This document shows, one piece after another, positions 46,899 through 58,633 of a stretch of DNA of 64,000 nucleotides. The first letter of the stretch is position 1. Each line of letters starts with the position of its first letter. Source of the stretch: Lepisosteus oculatus (taxonomy: Eukaryota; Chordata; Actinopteri; Semionotiformes; Lepisosteidae); NCBI RefSeq assembly GCF_040954835.1, contig NC_090709.1, positions 46,890,976-46,954,975 of the forward strand. Reading direction: 5' to 3'. The translations under genes were made by a program, and so were the position numbers. The notes under the pieces were generated by a model. It searched no databases, was not told where the DNA came from, and saw only the letters and a list, made by a program, of their open reading frames with translations.

Positions 46899-49200
46899 TA
46901 TGTGTAGCAATCTCTCTCTCTCCTTCTCTTCCTGGTGATCTGAAGGGCAGGACTTTGTCCTCTTAGTGGCTCTTGATAAAATATTTACTGGGTTCAGTTA
47001 ATGATTAGGATGGTTTTGACCATCATGGCCTCAGAGATGTTCTTGATTTTGCCTGTAACAGATGAGGAAAGGAATTCTAGTTCGCACAAGCAACAGGAAC
47101 ATTATTAAAGTGTAGCTCGGGGTGAGGAGTGTCAGACTGTCCTTAGACCTTGATCTAGCAGTGGTTTAGCACTGTGAAATATTTTGCAGGGCCTTTTCCA
47201 TTCAGAGAAACAGACTGTTTTGTCTCAGCTAGTATCCTCCCTGAGTGCTGCTGTGAACGGTGTGTTAAGGGACTTTTGGGAGTCAGGGCTCTGATGGGAC
47301 TGAGCTGTTTCTATTTTTAATTTTTCTGTGTGTAGGGCAGTATGCTGCACTGGGTTAAAACAACTGCATCATGTCATGTTGTTGATATAGTATGTCTCCA
47401 GCTATAGATAAAGACTTGAGACACGCCATTCCCGGTACTGAGCAGTCAGGCTCTGTCCTCACTGGTATTTACAGAACACTGCATGGTCAGTTTCTGGGAA
47501 TGAGATAATCTTGTCTATATGGCCAGGTTAACACCCCACTGGTTGACTGGATAAGGCCAAAGTAAACAGCTGTTATTGAAATACTGTATATTACTACAGG
47601 GCCTGTATCTATCGCCATTTAAAAAAACTTCAGCATCATAGTTTCTGAAGCTGGTTTAAAAAGCAGGTAAGTTTCCACACCACTGGGTGGACTTATATGA
47701 CAGTTTACTACATTCAATATTACAGTACTACAGTAAAATGTACAGTCTATTCTATACAGGGATCTGTACGAACACCATCCCTGGCCATTAGACTGACCAC
47801 AGCATCCAGATTCTACAGCTGAGATAACAGCACTAACTATTCCTCCGTAGTGGGTTTTTATCACTTCAGTTAGCAGTGACCATGACAATAAGGCTGAGCT
47901 TCACCTCTGAAATTATTACAGTAGTACTGAGGTGTTAACTATTTTAATTAGCAGTCCAGGACAGCTTAAACTTTCACTTTATCCTGTCTGTCCGTTATTT
48001 CTAACGGCCCAGGTCTCAGCTCAGATAGCTTAGCTTACCCAGCACCTGAGACCCCAGAGTCTCCTTTCCATTACAGATGAGTCAGAGCGGTTCTCAGGTG
48101 AGACTCACTACAGCACCAACACCCACCTGAACAATCCAGTCACACTGAAAACCTGCAGGCATTAATATGTGGACCTACACAATTCACAGGAATAGGAGAC
48201 TCACTTGCTGAAAGAAAACTCCATACTGTTATGCCACGGCCCCGGAGGACTCATCATTCCACCTCACATTCCAACACAGTTCCTGTTCCCTGTCCGCCGG
48301 TTCCGACCCGGCCTTCGTGGTTTTAACTTCGTGTTTTGATGGATCTCCTGGTTTTGGACTTTCTCGTGTGTTTTGGATACTCTAAGGATTACTCTTTGGG
48401 ATTGTTCGCCTCGGCCACACCTCCCCCGTGCACCAGCGCACCTTGGATACGCCCCCTTGTCTTCAGCCCCGTATTTCTGCATGATGTTTCCCTAGTGTTT
48501 CCCCACTCCGTCGGACTGTGTCGTCCGCATAGGGTCCGGAAAGAACTGTTTGTTACATAGGAGTCAGGACTCTGACGGGAGTTAGCTGATTGCAATTGTA
48601 ATTTAAGTATTTTTCTGTGTAAAGAAATGTACGCTACACAGGGTTAAAAAAATTACATCATGTCAGACAGGAGGTATGCTAGAGGTAACAGAAGAGACGA
48701 GACTGGCTGTTGGTGATACAGTATGTCTCCAGGTACAGATAAAGATTTGAGACACACCTTTCCCTGTATAGAGCAGTCAGACATTGCCCTCATTGGTGGT
48801 TATAGAGCACTGTGTGGTTGGTTTCTGAGAATAAGATAATCTTGTCTGTATGGACAGGATAAAGTCAAAGTAAACTGACATATTTTGTGTACTGCACATT
48901 TCTACGGGGCCTATCTCTATAGACATTTCCACAGTATCTCCAAACTTCCTCCTCATCACTGGGCAAGGGCGCTACACTAGTTTAACCCATCAATCCCAAT
49001 CCAACAATATTTAGACAGGTTTATGAGCTGCACCTCAGACCCTTTAATATAACCAGATTATGTGAGTTGTCTCAATTGCAGGTGTTTTATGGAAACAATT
49101 CAATTAACATACAAAGTAGTCTAAAACCTGTTCTGATTAACTGTTTAGTGCTTATATTTCAAAGTTTTATATTAGAAAAATGTAGTAGTCTCTATAGGAA
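46899..49200. other. Intergenic stretch with a diverged direct repeat
   Basis: No gene seen. Segments 47275-47625 and 48562-48930 are diverged direct copies of each other (shared GAGTCAGG.CTCTGA, CATCATGTCA, GTATGTCTCCAG, GATAATCTTGTCT in order). Confidence 0.6.
48227..48556 (+). repeat. Possible solo LTR
   Basis: About 330 bases, GC-rich relative to its flanks, beginning TGTTATGCC and ending GTTTGTTACA. It separates the two halves of a direct repeat. No target duplication is clear, so this is tentative. Confidence 0.3.
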
Positions 49201-49218
49201 GTTTTCTTTCTTTGGGAT

Positions 49219-49400
49219 TTCCGCGAATAGTTTATCAGTATGAAAAGTTGAAAGTGAAAGGAAGGATAGTTACTTACTCCCTGTTCTAGTCATGATAAAA
49301 CTCGAAAGTGAAAGGAAATGTGTGTTTATAAAACTCCAGCGCGGTAATCCCCTTCACCACCTTACCGATTCGCACCACAGAGGAGGACCGGAGGATACAG
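49219..49400 (+). promoter_or_regulatory. Interferon-responsive-type promoter and non-coding first exon, probably of the GBP gene
   Basis: Within 110 bases there are a GAS-like TTCCGCGAA (49219-49227), two identical ISRE-like GAAAGTGAAAGG motifs (49250-49261 and 49304-49315) and a TATA box (TATAAA, 49327-49332). A transcript starting near 49357 would reach a good splice donor, ATACAG then GTGAGA, at 49400/49401. GBP genes of other vertebrates are induced by interferon through GAS and ISRE sites and have a non-coding first exon. The next plus-strand gene is the GBP gene at 58634, with a splice acceptor ending at 58620. The link across about 9.2 kb is inference. Confidence 0.6.
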
Positions 49401-49967
49401 GTGAGATGATCATTTGTTTCGATCAGTCACAATCTCAAACTCAGCACAGCCTTCGGACAAGGAGGTATCGTGTGGCGCAGATTGCTGGCATGTTAGATTT
49501 CTGCTTTAAATTAGTCTGAACTAATAATAGTTTTGAAACTAACAGAGAGAGCCCCCACTCTGGACCTGTTTCAAGTACAAGAAATGAGATTAGTTTGGAG
49601 TCTAGGCTTTTTTTGTTACTGACAGGAGATTTAAACGTAACTATCGAAAACTCCAGGATAAAGGGCGCCGGACAGGATAGAGCTGTACAGCTTGTAACTG
49701 TCGCTTCCTCCTGTTCAGATACAGCTGTAGGAACGGTTTTAAACAGACTCGCATTATACAGAACGCTGAGTTCACCGCATTTAACAATATGCAGCGATCG
49801 AATGGATTAACCCAAGTGTCTCCAACCTACGGTATCTTTATCCGGCCCGAGAACAGAGGAAAGCGTCACCACTACATGCTTACGCGCAAGTGTTAAATTA
49901 AATAACCTTTACCTCAGGTTCACGTTTGTTGTGCTTGAGTTTTCTTGCATTGTTTTTTTACATCGAA

Positions 49968-51260
49968 ATGTCAGCTAAGTGGAGAAACGTTGACGAAGAG
50001 TGCCGTATTTTTAATGAGAAAACTATTTCGTGATTGAAAGCAATATAAAGCGTTGTGCTTAATACGCAGAGAAACCGTCGCTGTTCTCAAGGAGTATAAT
50101 ATCCGAAGGCATTACGATACGAAGCACAGAAATACTCAGATGTGATTGGCAAAATGATTTCAGATAAAGTAGAAGCACTGAAGAAAAACTTAATTTATCA
50201 GCGTGAAATATTTAAAAAAGCGATCACAATAATCAGAATCCATTGTAAGGGCGAGTTTCAAAATAGCACGTCATAGCTAAGGCAGGGAAACCATTTACTG
50301 ATGGGCAGCATATACAAAGAAAAAGTTGCTTTGCTCGAACAAATATACCTGTCATCTAATACAACTGCTCGTCGCACAGAAGACCCGGGAAAAAACGATT
50401 ATTTTGCACTGTATTCATCATCTTTCATCAGCAGGCTTTGTGCGATAAAAAATTACAATTATCTGAAGTAATGGATAGTGACAGTGAATTTTATACGATA
50501 GTCCTCCCTTAATCATCGTCAGTTTAAAAACTTCCTATCTGAAATCGAAAGTGAATATCCGGACGTTCCGTACCACTGAGGGGTTCGCTGGATCAGCAAA
50601 CCCAAGTGCTAGAGATTTAGTGAATTACGCACAGAATTCGATATTTTCATGACTCAAAGGACACGACCTATTCTATAATTTCAGATTTGTTTCAAATTTT
50701 ATAATTTCAGATTTGTTTTCACTCGTAAAATCCTTCAGACAAAAATTCTTCAGACAATAATTCTTTTTGGACAAACAAGTGGCAGCAAACAATTTTGTTC
50801 AGTTCGCAACTTGTGAAAAGTACAGAAATGAATGAGCCGAACCTTTTCCGATCCCGTTCACTTTAAATGTGATTTCACATTTGAAGCAGAAATTTCAGGA
50901 CCGTTTTCAAGATTTTAACAGTATCTCACAGAACATAAGATTGTTCAAGAACCCTTTTGCAAGTGAAGTTGAAGATCTTCAGCCTGAATTGCCACTCGAA
51001 GTAATTGACTTTGCTGCGAATGACTTGTATAGGGATCTGTTTAAGGAAAATGATTTGTTAAACATAAATCACTGCCTGAAAGGTGTTTTAAGAACATTCC
51101 ACGAGCAACTTTTCTAAAGTTTTCTGTCTTCTGCCTCCACATTTTGTGTGAACAAACATTTACAAAGATGAAACAGACATTCTGTCACTGAAGCAATTCC
51201 AAATATCGCATTAAATTTGCACACATGTATGTGAATATTTCTTCTAGTTTTATTTGTTCA
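49968..51260 (+). mobile_element. Decayed hAT transposase remnant (ZBED/GTF2IRD2-like)
   Basis: Pieces appear in hAT order on one strand: a start region MSAKWRNVDEECRIFNEK (49968), a BED-finger-like AVLKEYNIRRHYDTKH (about 50080), a core piece IESEYPDVPYH (about 50540), and a C-terminal piece (50869-51117) with EVEDLQPELPLEVIDF, then a relic of the dimerisation segment to about 51260. Many stops and frame changes lie between pieces, so it is long dead. It lies in the proposed first GBP intron. Confidence 0.8.
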
Positions 51261-54200
51261 TTTGAATATTACAATATAAGGGGTTTCATTTAATTTATTA
51301 TAAGTGTAAATTGTGTTGTTTATTACGTATTCCTCCATCATAAAATACCTACCCTCCCTGTGTCTGGCCATCTGGCCTTTCTTCCGAAGAAAATGTGGCC
51401 CTCGAGGAAATTAAAATCTGATTAGGACTGAAAATCTTTTTTTCCAGTCAATCTTTTTTTCCAGTTAAACAGATTCAAGAAATGTTCTAATTTCATTTTC
51501 AAATACTTTGAAACAATACAAAATCCATAGAAGTGTCTCCTCCCACATTTACGTTAGAGAAATGGGTATCTGTTTGCTTTAAATTAGACATTTTATCATT
51601 TCTGATTTCTCCTCTTATCGGAGAAGCTACAGATATAAAAATATTTAACCTAACTGACTAACACAAATGCATTTTTTTGTGGTTAAAAGCAACATATAAT
51701 ATAGCTGATTTATTGTGCACACCAGATCATCGTTGTATAACTGAGCTGTGGTCAGGACCAGAGGGGAACCGCACAGAAATTGAATCGTACTGACCGATTC
51801 CAGCACAAAGGTAAGCGAAGGAAATCACTCCTAATACCAATTGCAGAGGACTTGGCAGCTGAAATTAGTCGCTATCTCTGCACTAAAATATATCCTCTGT
51901 TGCAACAAACACAAACAGCTGCTGCCGTCTAGAGGTTACTACACTAACCAAGTTAGTACAGTGCTAAGCAGATCGCAAGGGAAAGTTCTGAATGACGGAG
52001 AAACGCATTACTGAAATAATATCGTTAATATGAACTTAATTTAAACATTAGTGACTGTTAATATACTGTATTGAAATATAAAACTGAAATTGTATTCCAG
52101 TCTTGAAGCAAGTGTCATCATTTTGATCATTTGTGATAGATTTCTGGGGGACATACTGTGACGTAGATTAATATTCTATGGAGTGAAGTGAACTAAAATC
52201 TAGGCAAATACACCTTAGTAAATGGGACTCCTATAATGTTTTTGCTTTCTTCTAGTTCTGCTTCTAATAGTCCCAGTAATCCTATGTTTGCCTTCATAGT
52301 ATTTCATATACATAAATGTAGCTGTCAAAATCTCAACATTGAATAGTTTGGAAGCGCAGATAGAATAGATTAGTAACGATGGCACAAGTGCCCAGAAATG
52401 CAAAGGTGTTTATTGTGAGGATGTGTCTTTCGACCTTTTCGGCTCATGATTACAAGACAGGCCACTGTGTCAAGATCATTCAATTTCAACGAACTTTCAG
52501 ATTTAGCACGCTCTGCTTAAGCTCCGGAGTACTTAATGCGGTACTATCAGGAGATCATCTCCAGCTCTGAGTTCAGATGCAACGAAAACTGCTGGGGACC
52601 AAAAAAAGCTGGGGACCAAATGAACTTGTGTTTAGTACGGTGCTGAGGGTTCAGCATCGTTGTTGTTCAAATTAGCAAGAACTGCCGGTGCTCTGAATCA
52701 GAGCTTTTCAATTAGTCTGTTCAGTGCGTTAATATGTCAGCCATAATTATTCATTTATCTGTCTTGTGTTAATATATAACTGAATGTTCTTGGCAATTTA
52801 ATGTTAATTTGAATTTAAGAACGGCATTTATATTGAAATAAACCAGAGAAGGTAACTGCTTATGAGATACTCAATTGCATTTAATCACAAACGAACAAAC
52901 GATAATAGCAGGTGCGTGTTAAGCTTGAACATGTATTATAGCAGTTTTTATTTCCATTGATAAATTATACTGATTCATACAGAGATCCTTCAGACAAATA
53001 AAGCAAACACATTGCTATTTCGGTGTTATAATAGGCATAAGCTACTTTTGTGTCTGCAATAATTTTAACGTAAGTGTTATGCAACTTCAGGGGCTGCATT
53101 TGTTGTAATGTTTGTTGTACAACTCATCTACATTAAGAGTTTTTAATTAAAATAAAGGCGCGTAGTGCATTTTCCTTACAGCTGAGTGAAAACAAATGTT
53201 ACACAAAGCATCATCTAATGTCCAACAGCGTTAGTCATTTTATTTTTTAAATAGAATTAACATCAATATGTGGATTTGATCTACAAAAACAAGTTACATT
53301 TACAGCTCTAAAAAGGAAAACTTAGAGCTCTGTAACAGATCTTTTCAGTTAATTGCTGTTCCTCTGATCTTGAAATTTTAAAACCACCTTTTCCTTGCCT
53401 TTCATGTGGTCTGTGTACTATTCCATTAACAGCACCGTCACTGCGGCATGTGCGGTCTTGCTCAACCTTGTTACCGACTGGATGGGCCTCCTGTTCGTCT
53501 CCAAATCTTTCCGCACATTTCAACACCATTATTGTTGGACCACAGCCACAGATATGAGAAAGGACACTGTTCCAAAGAATTGTCTTAGATTATCACTTTT
53601 AATAATATGTTTTTTTTTTCTTTAACTTACCCATACCTTTGCCTATACAGTACAACTTATTCTTTGCATCCCCAATATCCCTGCTTTCCCTGAGAAACAC
53701 AAGTGAAGAGTCAAATCCCAAAGAAAAATACAACAAATCTATTCAATTAACTCCTAGATGTAACAGAACACATGTAAGAATTACACTCCATTTCAATTTG
53801 TATTTCCTTGATTTCAGTTCTCTTCCCTCCCCTGGTTATCTGAAAAATTAACTATCACATACAAAAGGGTTAGTGTTAGGTTAAACATGCATTATCTGTA
53901 GTACAGCTACTGATAAAGATAGATATTAAACTTCATTATTAACAGATTACACTTTTATTAATAAATACTTGTATTGATAAATAATTGTTGTGTCTGGAAA
54001 GCCCCTCAAGTATTGTAGGTAAATTTTACAATAAATGTCAAGCTAAAGATGCTAAGTTCATCATTTAGTGAAGGTATCATTTCCACTATGTTCAGGAAAG
54101 TTCTAATGGGATCCCGTGGTTAGTCCGCTACTGAGTTGCTTAAAACCTGTGAAGAGGTGGTTTAAATTAATCTACTACTACAATAATATCTAGAGGGCAG

Positions 54201-55290
54201 CAGTTGTTACTTTGGGTTCATTGTAATTCAGGACAGGTTCAGAATGGAGCTGTGGACAAATTTCAGCCATGTTCATTGCATTTGATCTTAAGTTTGCTCA
54301 CTAGTTTTGCACAGGCTGAACTCCAGTTGGTTCGCTGCTTTGGGGTCGATACAATTGGTCCCTTGAGTTATGCCACCAGGAGAAATTATTTCCAGATTTG
54401 TGTTTCTTTTGTAAAACCCAAAGCACTGGAAACACATTTTGCTGAGATTAAGTTAAAAATAAGGATATGAAATTATCAAAACATTAAACAAGTGAGATCC
54501 CATGTAAGTAGATAAAGTCTCAAAACCATCCTGTTTTATTGTTAATTACGGTTAAACCAGTAAATCTGAGATACTGAAGTTTGGAAATATGCAGTACATA
54601 CTACAATGTTGACAGATAAAATTGTATTATTCAAAGTTTAAGGCTGTTTTAAATGCACAGTGGAAACAAATGTAGTGAGACTGAAACAGAGCCCTTCCTG
54701 TAGTTGTGACAGTGTGTCCCTAACTATGAAAATTAAAACAAGCAGCTATGCAGTTGTTGGACATGTTAATATATCTTGTTGAATGGAGAGTGCAATTTTT
54801 ATATTGAATTTCTCTGTGCAACTGTCTGGTGCTACAGCTGCCTGTCAGTTCCCAGGTTTGTGAGTCACTGTTCATATGACACCACACTACCCAAATTAAT
54901 TAACATTCCTACATGGCAGAGTCACAGTGGAGCCTGTGTAACATATTTTCTTGAGAAGAGGAAGGTAAGCAGTCCTTTTCCTCACAGTGAGGATAGTTTT
55001 ACATGGGTCAGCTCTGCTGTTATTATCAGGAAAAGACAGGTGTGGAAACATGCTCACAAGCGAGTCATGAACACGCAATGTATACACATTGGATAATATG
55101 AGCACATATCTTCTAGACAATTCCTGGAAATAATAAAAACATTAAGAAAGAAAGGCAAAACAAAATGTTAGATTATACATCTATTAGAGCAGAATGCAAA
55201 TCAGGGAATGTTATATTAGTTTCAATTTAAGCTGTCAACCAGGCCTCAACTGTCTGTACTTACAAAATTAATACAGAATGTTTCAGGGGA
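51261..55290. other. AT-rich stretch without a recognised gene
   Basis: Only short open frames (for example 53395-53625, 54204-54470) with no family resemblance, flanking splice sites in a shared frame, or repeats I can name. Probably intronic. Confidence 0.5.
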
Positions 55291-55299
55291 CATTATTCC

Positions 55300-55640
55300 A
55301 TCTGGAAATGGCCTCTGGACATATGACAAACAGGAGTACTAAAAGGTTAAAATCACATAATATAGTAATAGTAAGGCCTCATTTGGTATACTGTGTACAC
55401 TTTTGGTCAACACACTAAAACAACAACAACAACAACAACAACAATATATATATATATATTCCTGTTAGAATTAGGTCTGATAACTACCAGATACAGTTTG
55501 GGACTCAGGAGAATGTCCTACACTGACAGACTGAAGGACCAAAGCCTTTATGTCTCGAACAGAGAAGATCAAGGGGATTTGATAAAGTATTCAATATCCT
55601 CAAAGGTACTGACAAATTCATCACAATTAAATACAAATTA
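55300..55640 (+). mobile_element. LINE remnant (reverse-transcriptase C-terminal region)
   Basis: It includes VRPHLVYCVHFWS (compare the LVRPHLEYCVQFWSP segment common in vertebrate non-LTR elements) and, after a microsatellite, RRMSYTDRLKDQSLY and QGDLIKY, typical of the segment after the reverse-transcriptase core. Degenerate. Confidence 0.6.
55420..55459 (+). repeat. Microsatellite (AAC)n then (AT)n
   Basis: About eight CAA/AAC units followed by about eight AT units, inside the LINE remnant. Confidence 0.9.
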
Positions 55641-55699
55641 GAAGACACAAGTGAGGACTACATGGAAGTATATGTAAAGCTGAGAACAGGAAGCTGTGC

Positions 55700-58600
55700 A
55701 TCAGATGGTTTTGGAGGGTTGCCTGAATCTTCAGTAAATCATGTACAGCACATGTGACTAAAGGTTAGGCACTGCTGTAAGCACTTTCCAGCACAAGACC
55801 AAAACCATGTGTCCGAGGTTACTGAAACACCAATAGAAGGATAAAACAGGTCTTGTGATCTGGTGTTTATCACCACACCAACCCTTAGATGACCATATCC
55901 TCTGAAAACACAGCCAGTTTAATGTGATAATTACCACTGTGCTGAATATTCCTAATTCAAGAAAAGGTGAGGTTGATCTGTGTGAATTCAAATCCAGATT
56001 CCTTCAGTTTATTAAAACAGATGAGTTTATTAGAAATACAATTAATACAACAAAGGCCTTTGGAAAGGAAAGTGGAAATGGTTGGAAATAGAGAATTTGA
56101 AAAGTGCAAGTTGCTAAGTTATAGAGTAGTGTTAACAAAGTCAAATTCTAATTTGAGGCAGAAGGCATCATGTTACATTAAGTCTTTATCAAGATAAACC
56201 AAACACAAAGTTAATAAATACATATATATATTAAGGAACAGTGCAAACTAAAAAAGCTTTGCGTCCGTATTGCTTATGTCTTGGATAGCGGGGAAGTAGG
56301 CATCATCTGGTGCGGATTTGTTAAGTAGAAGACTGCTGTGACTCTGCTCAGAAGCTGATCCAGAGTTGCTGTGGAGCTCATGTAGATGGGCTGCTGGCTG
56401 GAGTGGGTGGAGCAGTGGATCAGACTTTACTCCTCTTGTCTAGCTGAGCTCTTTGTTACTTCTTCTCCCTTGTCTGCTGACTTCCTTTAGACTTGACATC
56501 CACTAGTAGGACCTAAGGTCTTCTAAAACTTCCAGACTTCCAAAGTGTGGCTCTTGGCTTGCTCTATTGATTAGCCTCAGACAAAGACATACCAGAGTCT
56601 TTTCTTCCAGGGTTCTGATTGGCCAGTTCAAACCTGTGATTTGCATATCTTGCCTTCAGAAATTTTTATTGCTTCTAACAGGAAAGACAGGATAAAATAT
56701 CCAATAATTGAGAAAACTCAAAACTTCTTCTGAGTAAAATTTACAAAGTTAATATTAGATTATTAGATTTCTGACCTACTCATGCTTTGCCCATTCATTT
56801 GATACCAAACAAATACAGCCTGTTTATTTCTGAAATGATAATGATGAATTATATTGTATTTTAATTTAATAATTTAGGTTTAAGCTTTCGTAAGGGAATG
56901 AAACATGTGGCAACACATCCAGTACTTAATATAGTCTTTTATCAATACAGAATGAAGGATGCAATTTTAATAGGTCAAAATTCTGACTTGCTTTACAAGC
57001 AATTGGAGAGGATTGTATCCTCATGTATTCACTAGACTCAAACCTGGACCCTCAATCGATGTTGATGGATCAGAAAAATCTGAAAAATCCTTACAGTAAT
57101 GCTTGTTGTAACCAGGATTCCGACTGTTCCATCTGTTTAATTATGAATTGCTCTTTAATTTAAGACCATACAAGTGATACAGTAGTTACAGGCATTTGCT
57201 CAGATATCCATTGTTTCTCTTAGTTTAATGCAGTTGGTTCTGTTTCTTTTAAATGTGATAAATAAAATATCTATTTATGGATGATTTTAAGGTATGTTTG
57301 GTCAGTTCCTTTAAAATGAATCTTAAAAAAAGTCCTTCTTGCATTTCTTACTAAGTAGTGGCCCTTAAATTATGGCCTTGTGTCAGGTGTTGGGAAATCA
57401 CCTCTCTTGACTTGAGAATCACTAGCCCTGTTTTGTTCTTGGCTAAATGGTTTTATGTCTGTTTCAGTACAATTCTTAGTTCTCCTTGAGAGAGGTTCAC
57501 AGTCCTTCTAGCCTTTGTAGAAACTCAAAGAATAATAAATTCCCCATTATTCAGAGATGCAGGCATGCAGACTTGTTAGCAAAGTGTGGAACAAGCTAGA
57601 CAGTAATATGGTTAAATTTAACAGCCTGTGTGACATTGTGTGGGTTTTAGCGACACCTTTCACCGGTTTCAGGCTCAATATCCCAGACAGAAGTAGAAAG
57701 TCAGCTTGTAGTCGGTCCATACTTAGCTTTTCGGAAGGTTTTTAGGGCAAATGTTAAAACTCAGTTAAGGATTTTATTTCTCTGAAGTAGAGAAGAGAGG
57801 ATTATCTGAGCTGAAGGCTCATGGTCCTGGCATGAATGCTTGAGTAGCCACTTGAGCCTTTAATATAATGCTCCTAATTAAAGGTGATGATGATTAGAGA
57901 GATATTCACTTGGCTGTTAGGGAAGAGTGAAATTGGTTTTCTCGTGTGGGGCCCTCTGGTGGTGATTAGAGATTTGGGTTGTGATTCGGGAGGTGAATTT
58001 ATTTTGTTTTCTATGTGACACCTGTCTTTATTTTTCAAGAAACAGCTGAATGAGTCCCCAGATCAATTAACTAACTACCAAATGGGAAAATTAGCCAAAT
58101 GGCATTTTTCATATTTGTATTGCTCTAATCGAGTATAACCATAGGCAAACCAGTTTTCCCACAGGTCACATTTTTATGCCATCCAGTCAGAGCTGACTTC
58201 ATGGTTTCAAATAATCTTGCATAAATCAGACCTCTGTCTACTCCCTTAAGTTATTTGTGATCACAAAATAATGAATGTTGCCTAGCTGCTGTTGAATCAG
58301 GAGTTAGTCACCAACTTATAACACTGTTCCATTATATAATCACTTCCAAGTTATGACTTTGACTTATAATGCAAATTTCAGAATCAATTTGTATTGCTGG
58401 TTCAAGGTATTGTGATAATGTGTAAAACTAATCAATATACATTAACTGTTGACAGCTATAGTACGTATACATGTTTTTACAGTCAATTTGTTGTGGCACA
58501 GGTATCCTGAATGAATTAATAAGAATCAGAACCTATAGAATTTTTACAAAATTCACATAGTATAAAATAGTGAAAAATTAGTTAATGTATTCTTAAGTTA
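55700..58600. other. Stretch without a recognised gene
   Basis: Short open frames only. A moderately GC-rich segment near 56280-56600 is unassigned. Confidence 0.45.
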
Positions 58601-58602
58601 GT

Positions 58603-58620
58603 TTTCTCTTATTTTACCAG
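58603..58620 (+). other. Splice acceptor before the GBP start codon
   Basis: A pyrimidine-rich stretch ending TTTTACCAG, 13 bases before the ATG. It implies an upstream non-coding exon. Confidence 0.6.
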
Positions 58621-58633
58621 GAGCAGAATAGGC

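Noticed and set aside
53308-53625. Overlapping short frames on both strands near 53.4 kb
   Set aside because: No recognisable motif, no repeat copy in the window, and no splice sites that would join them to the GBP gene.
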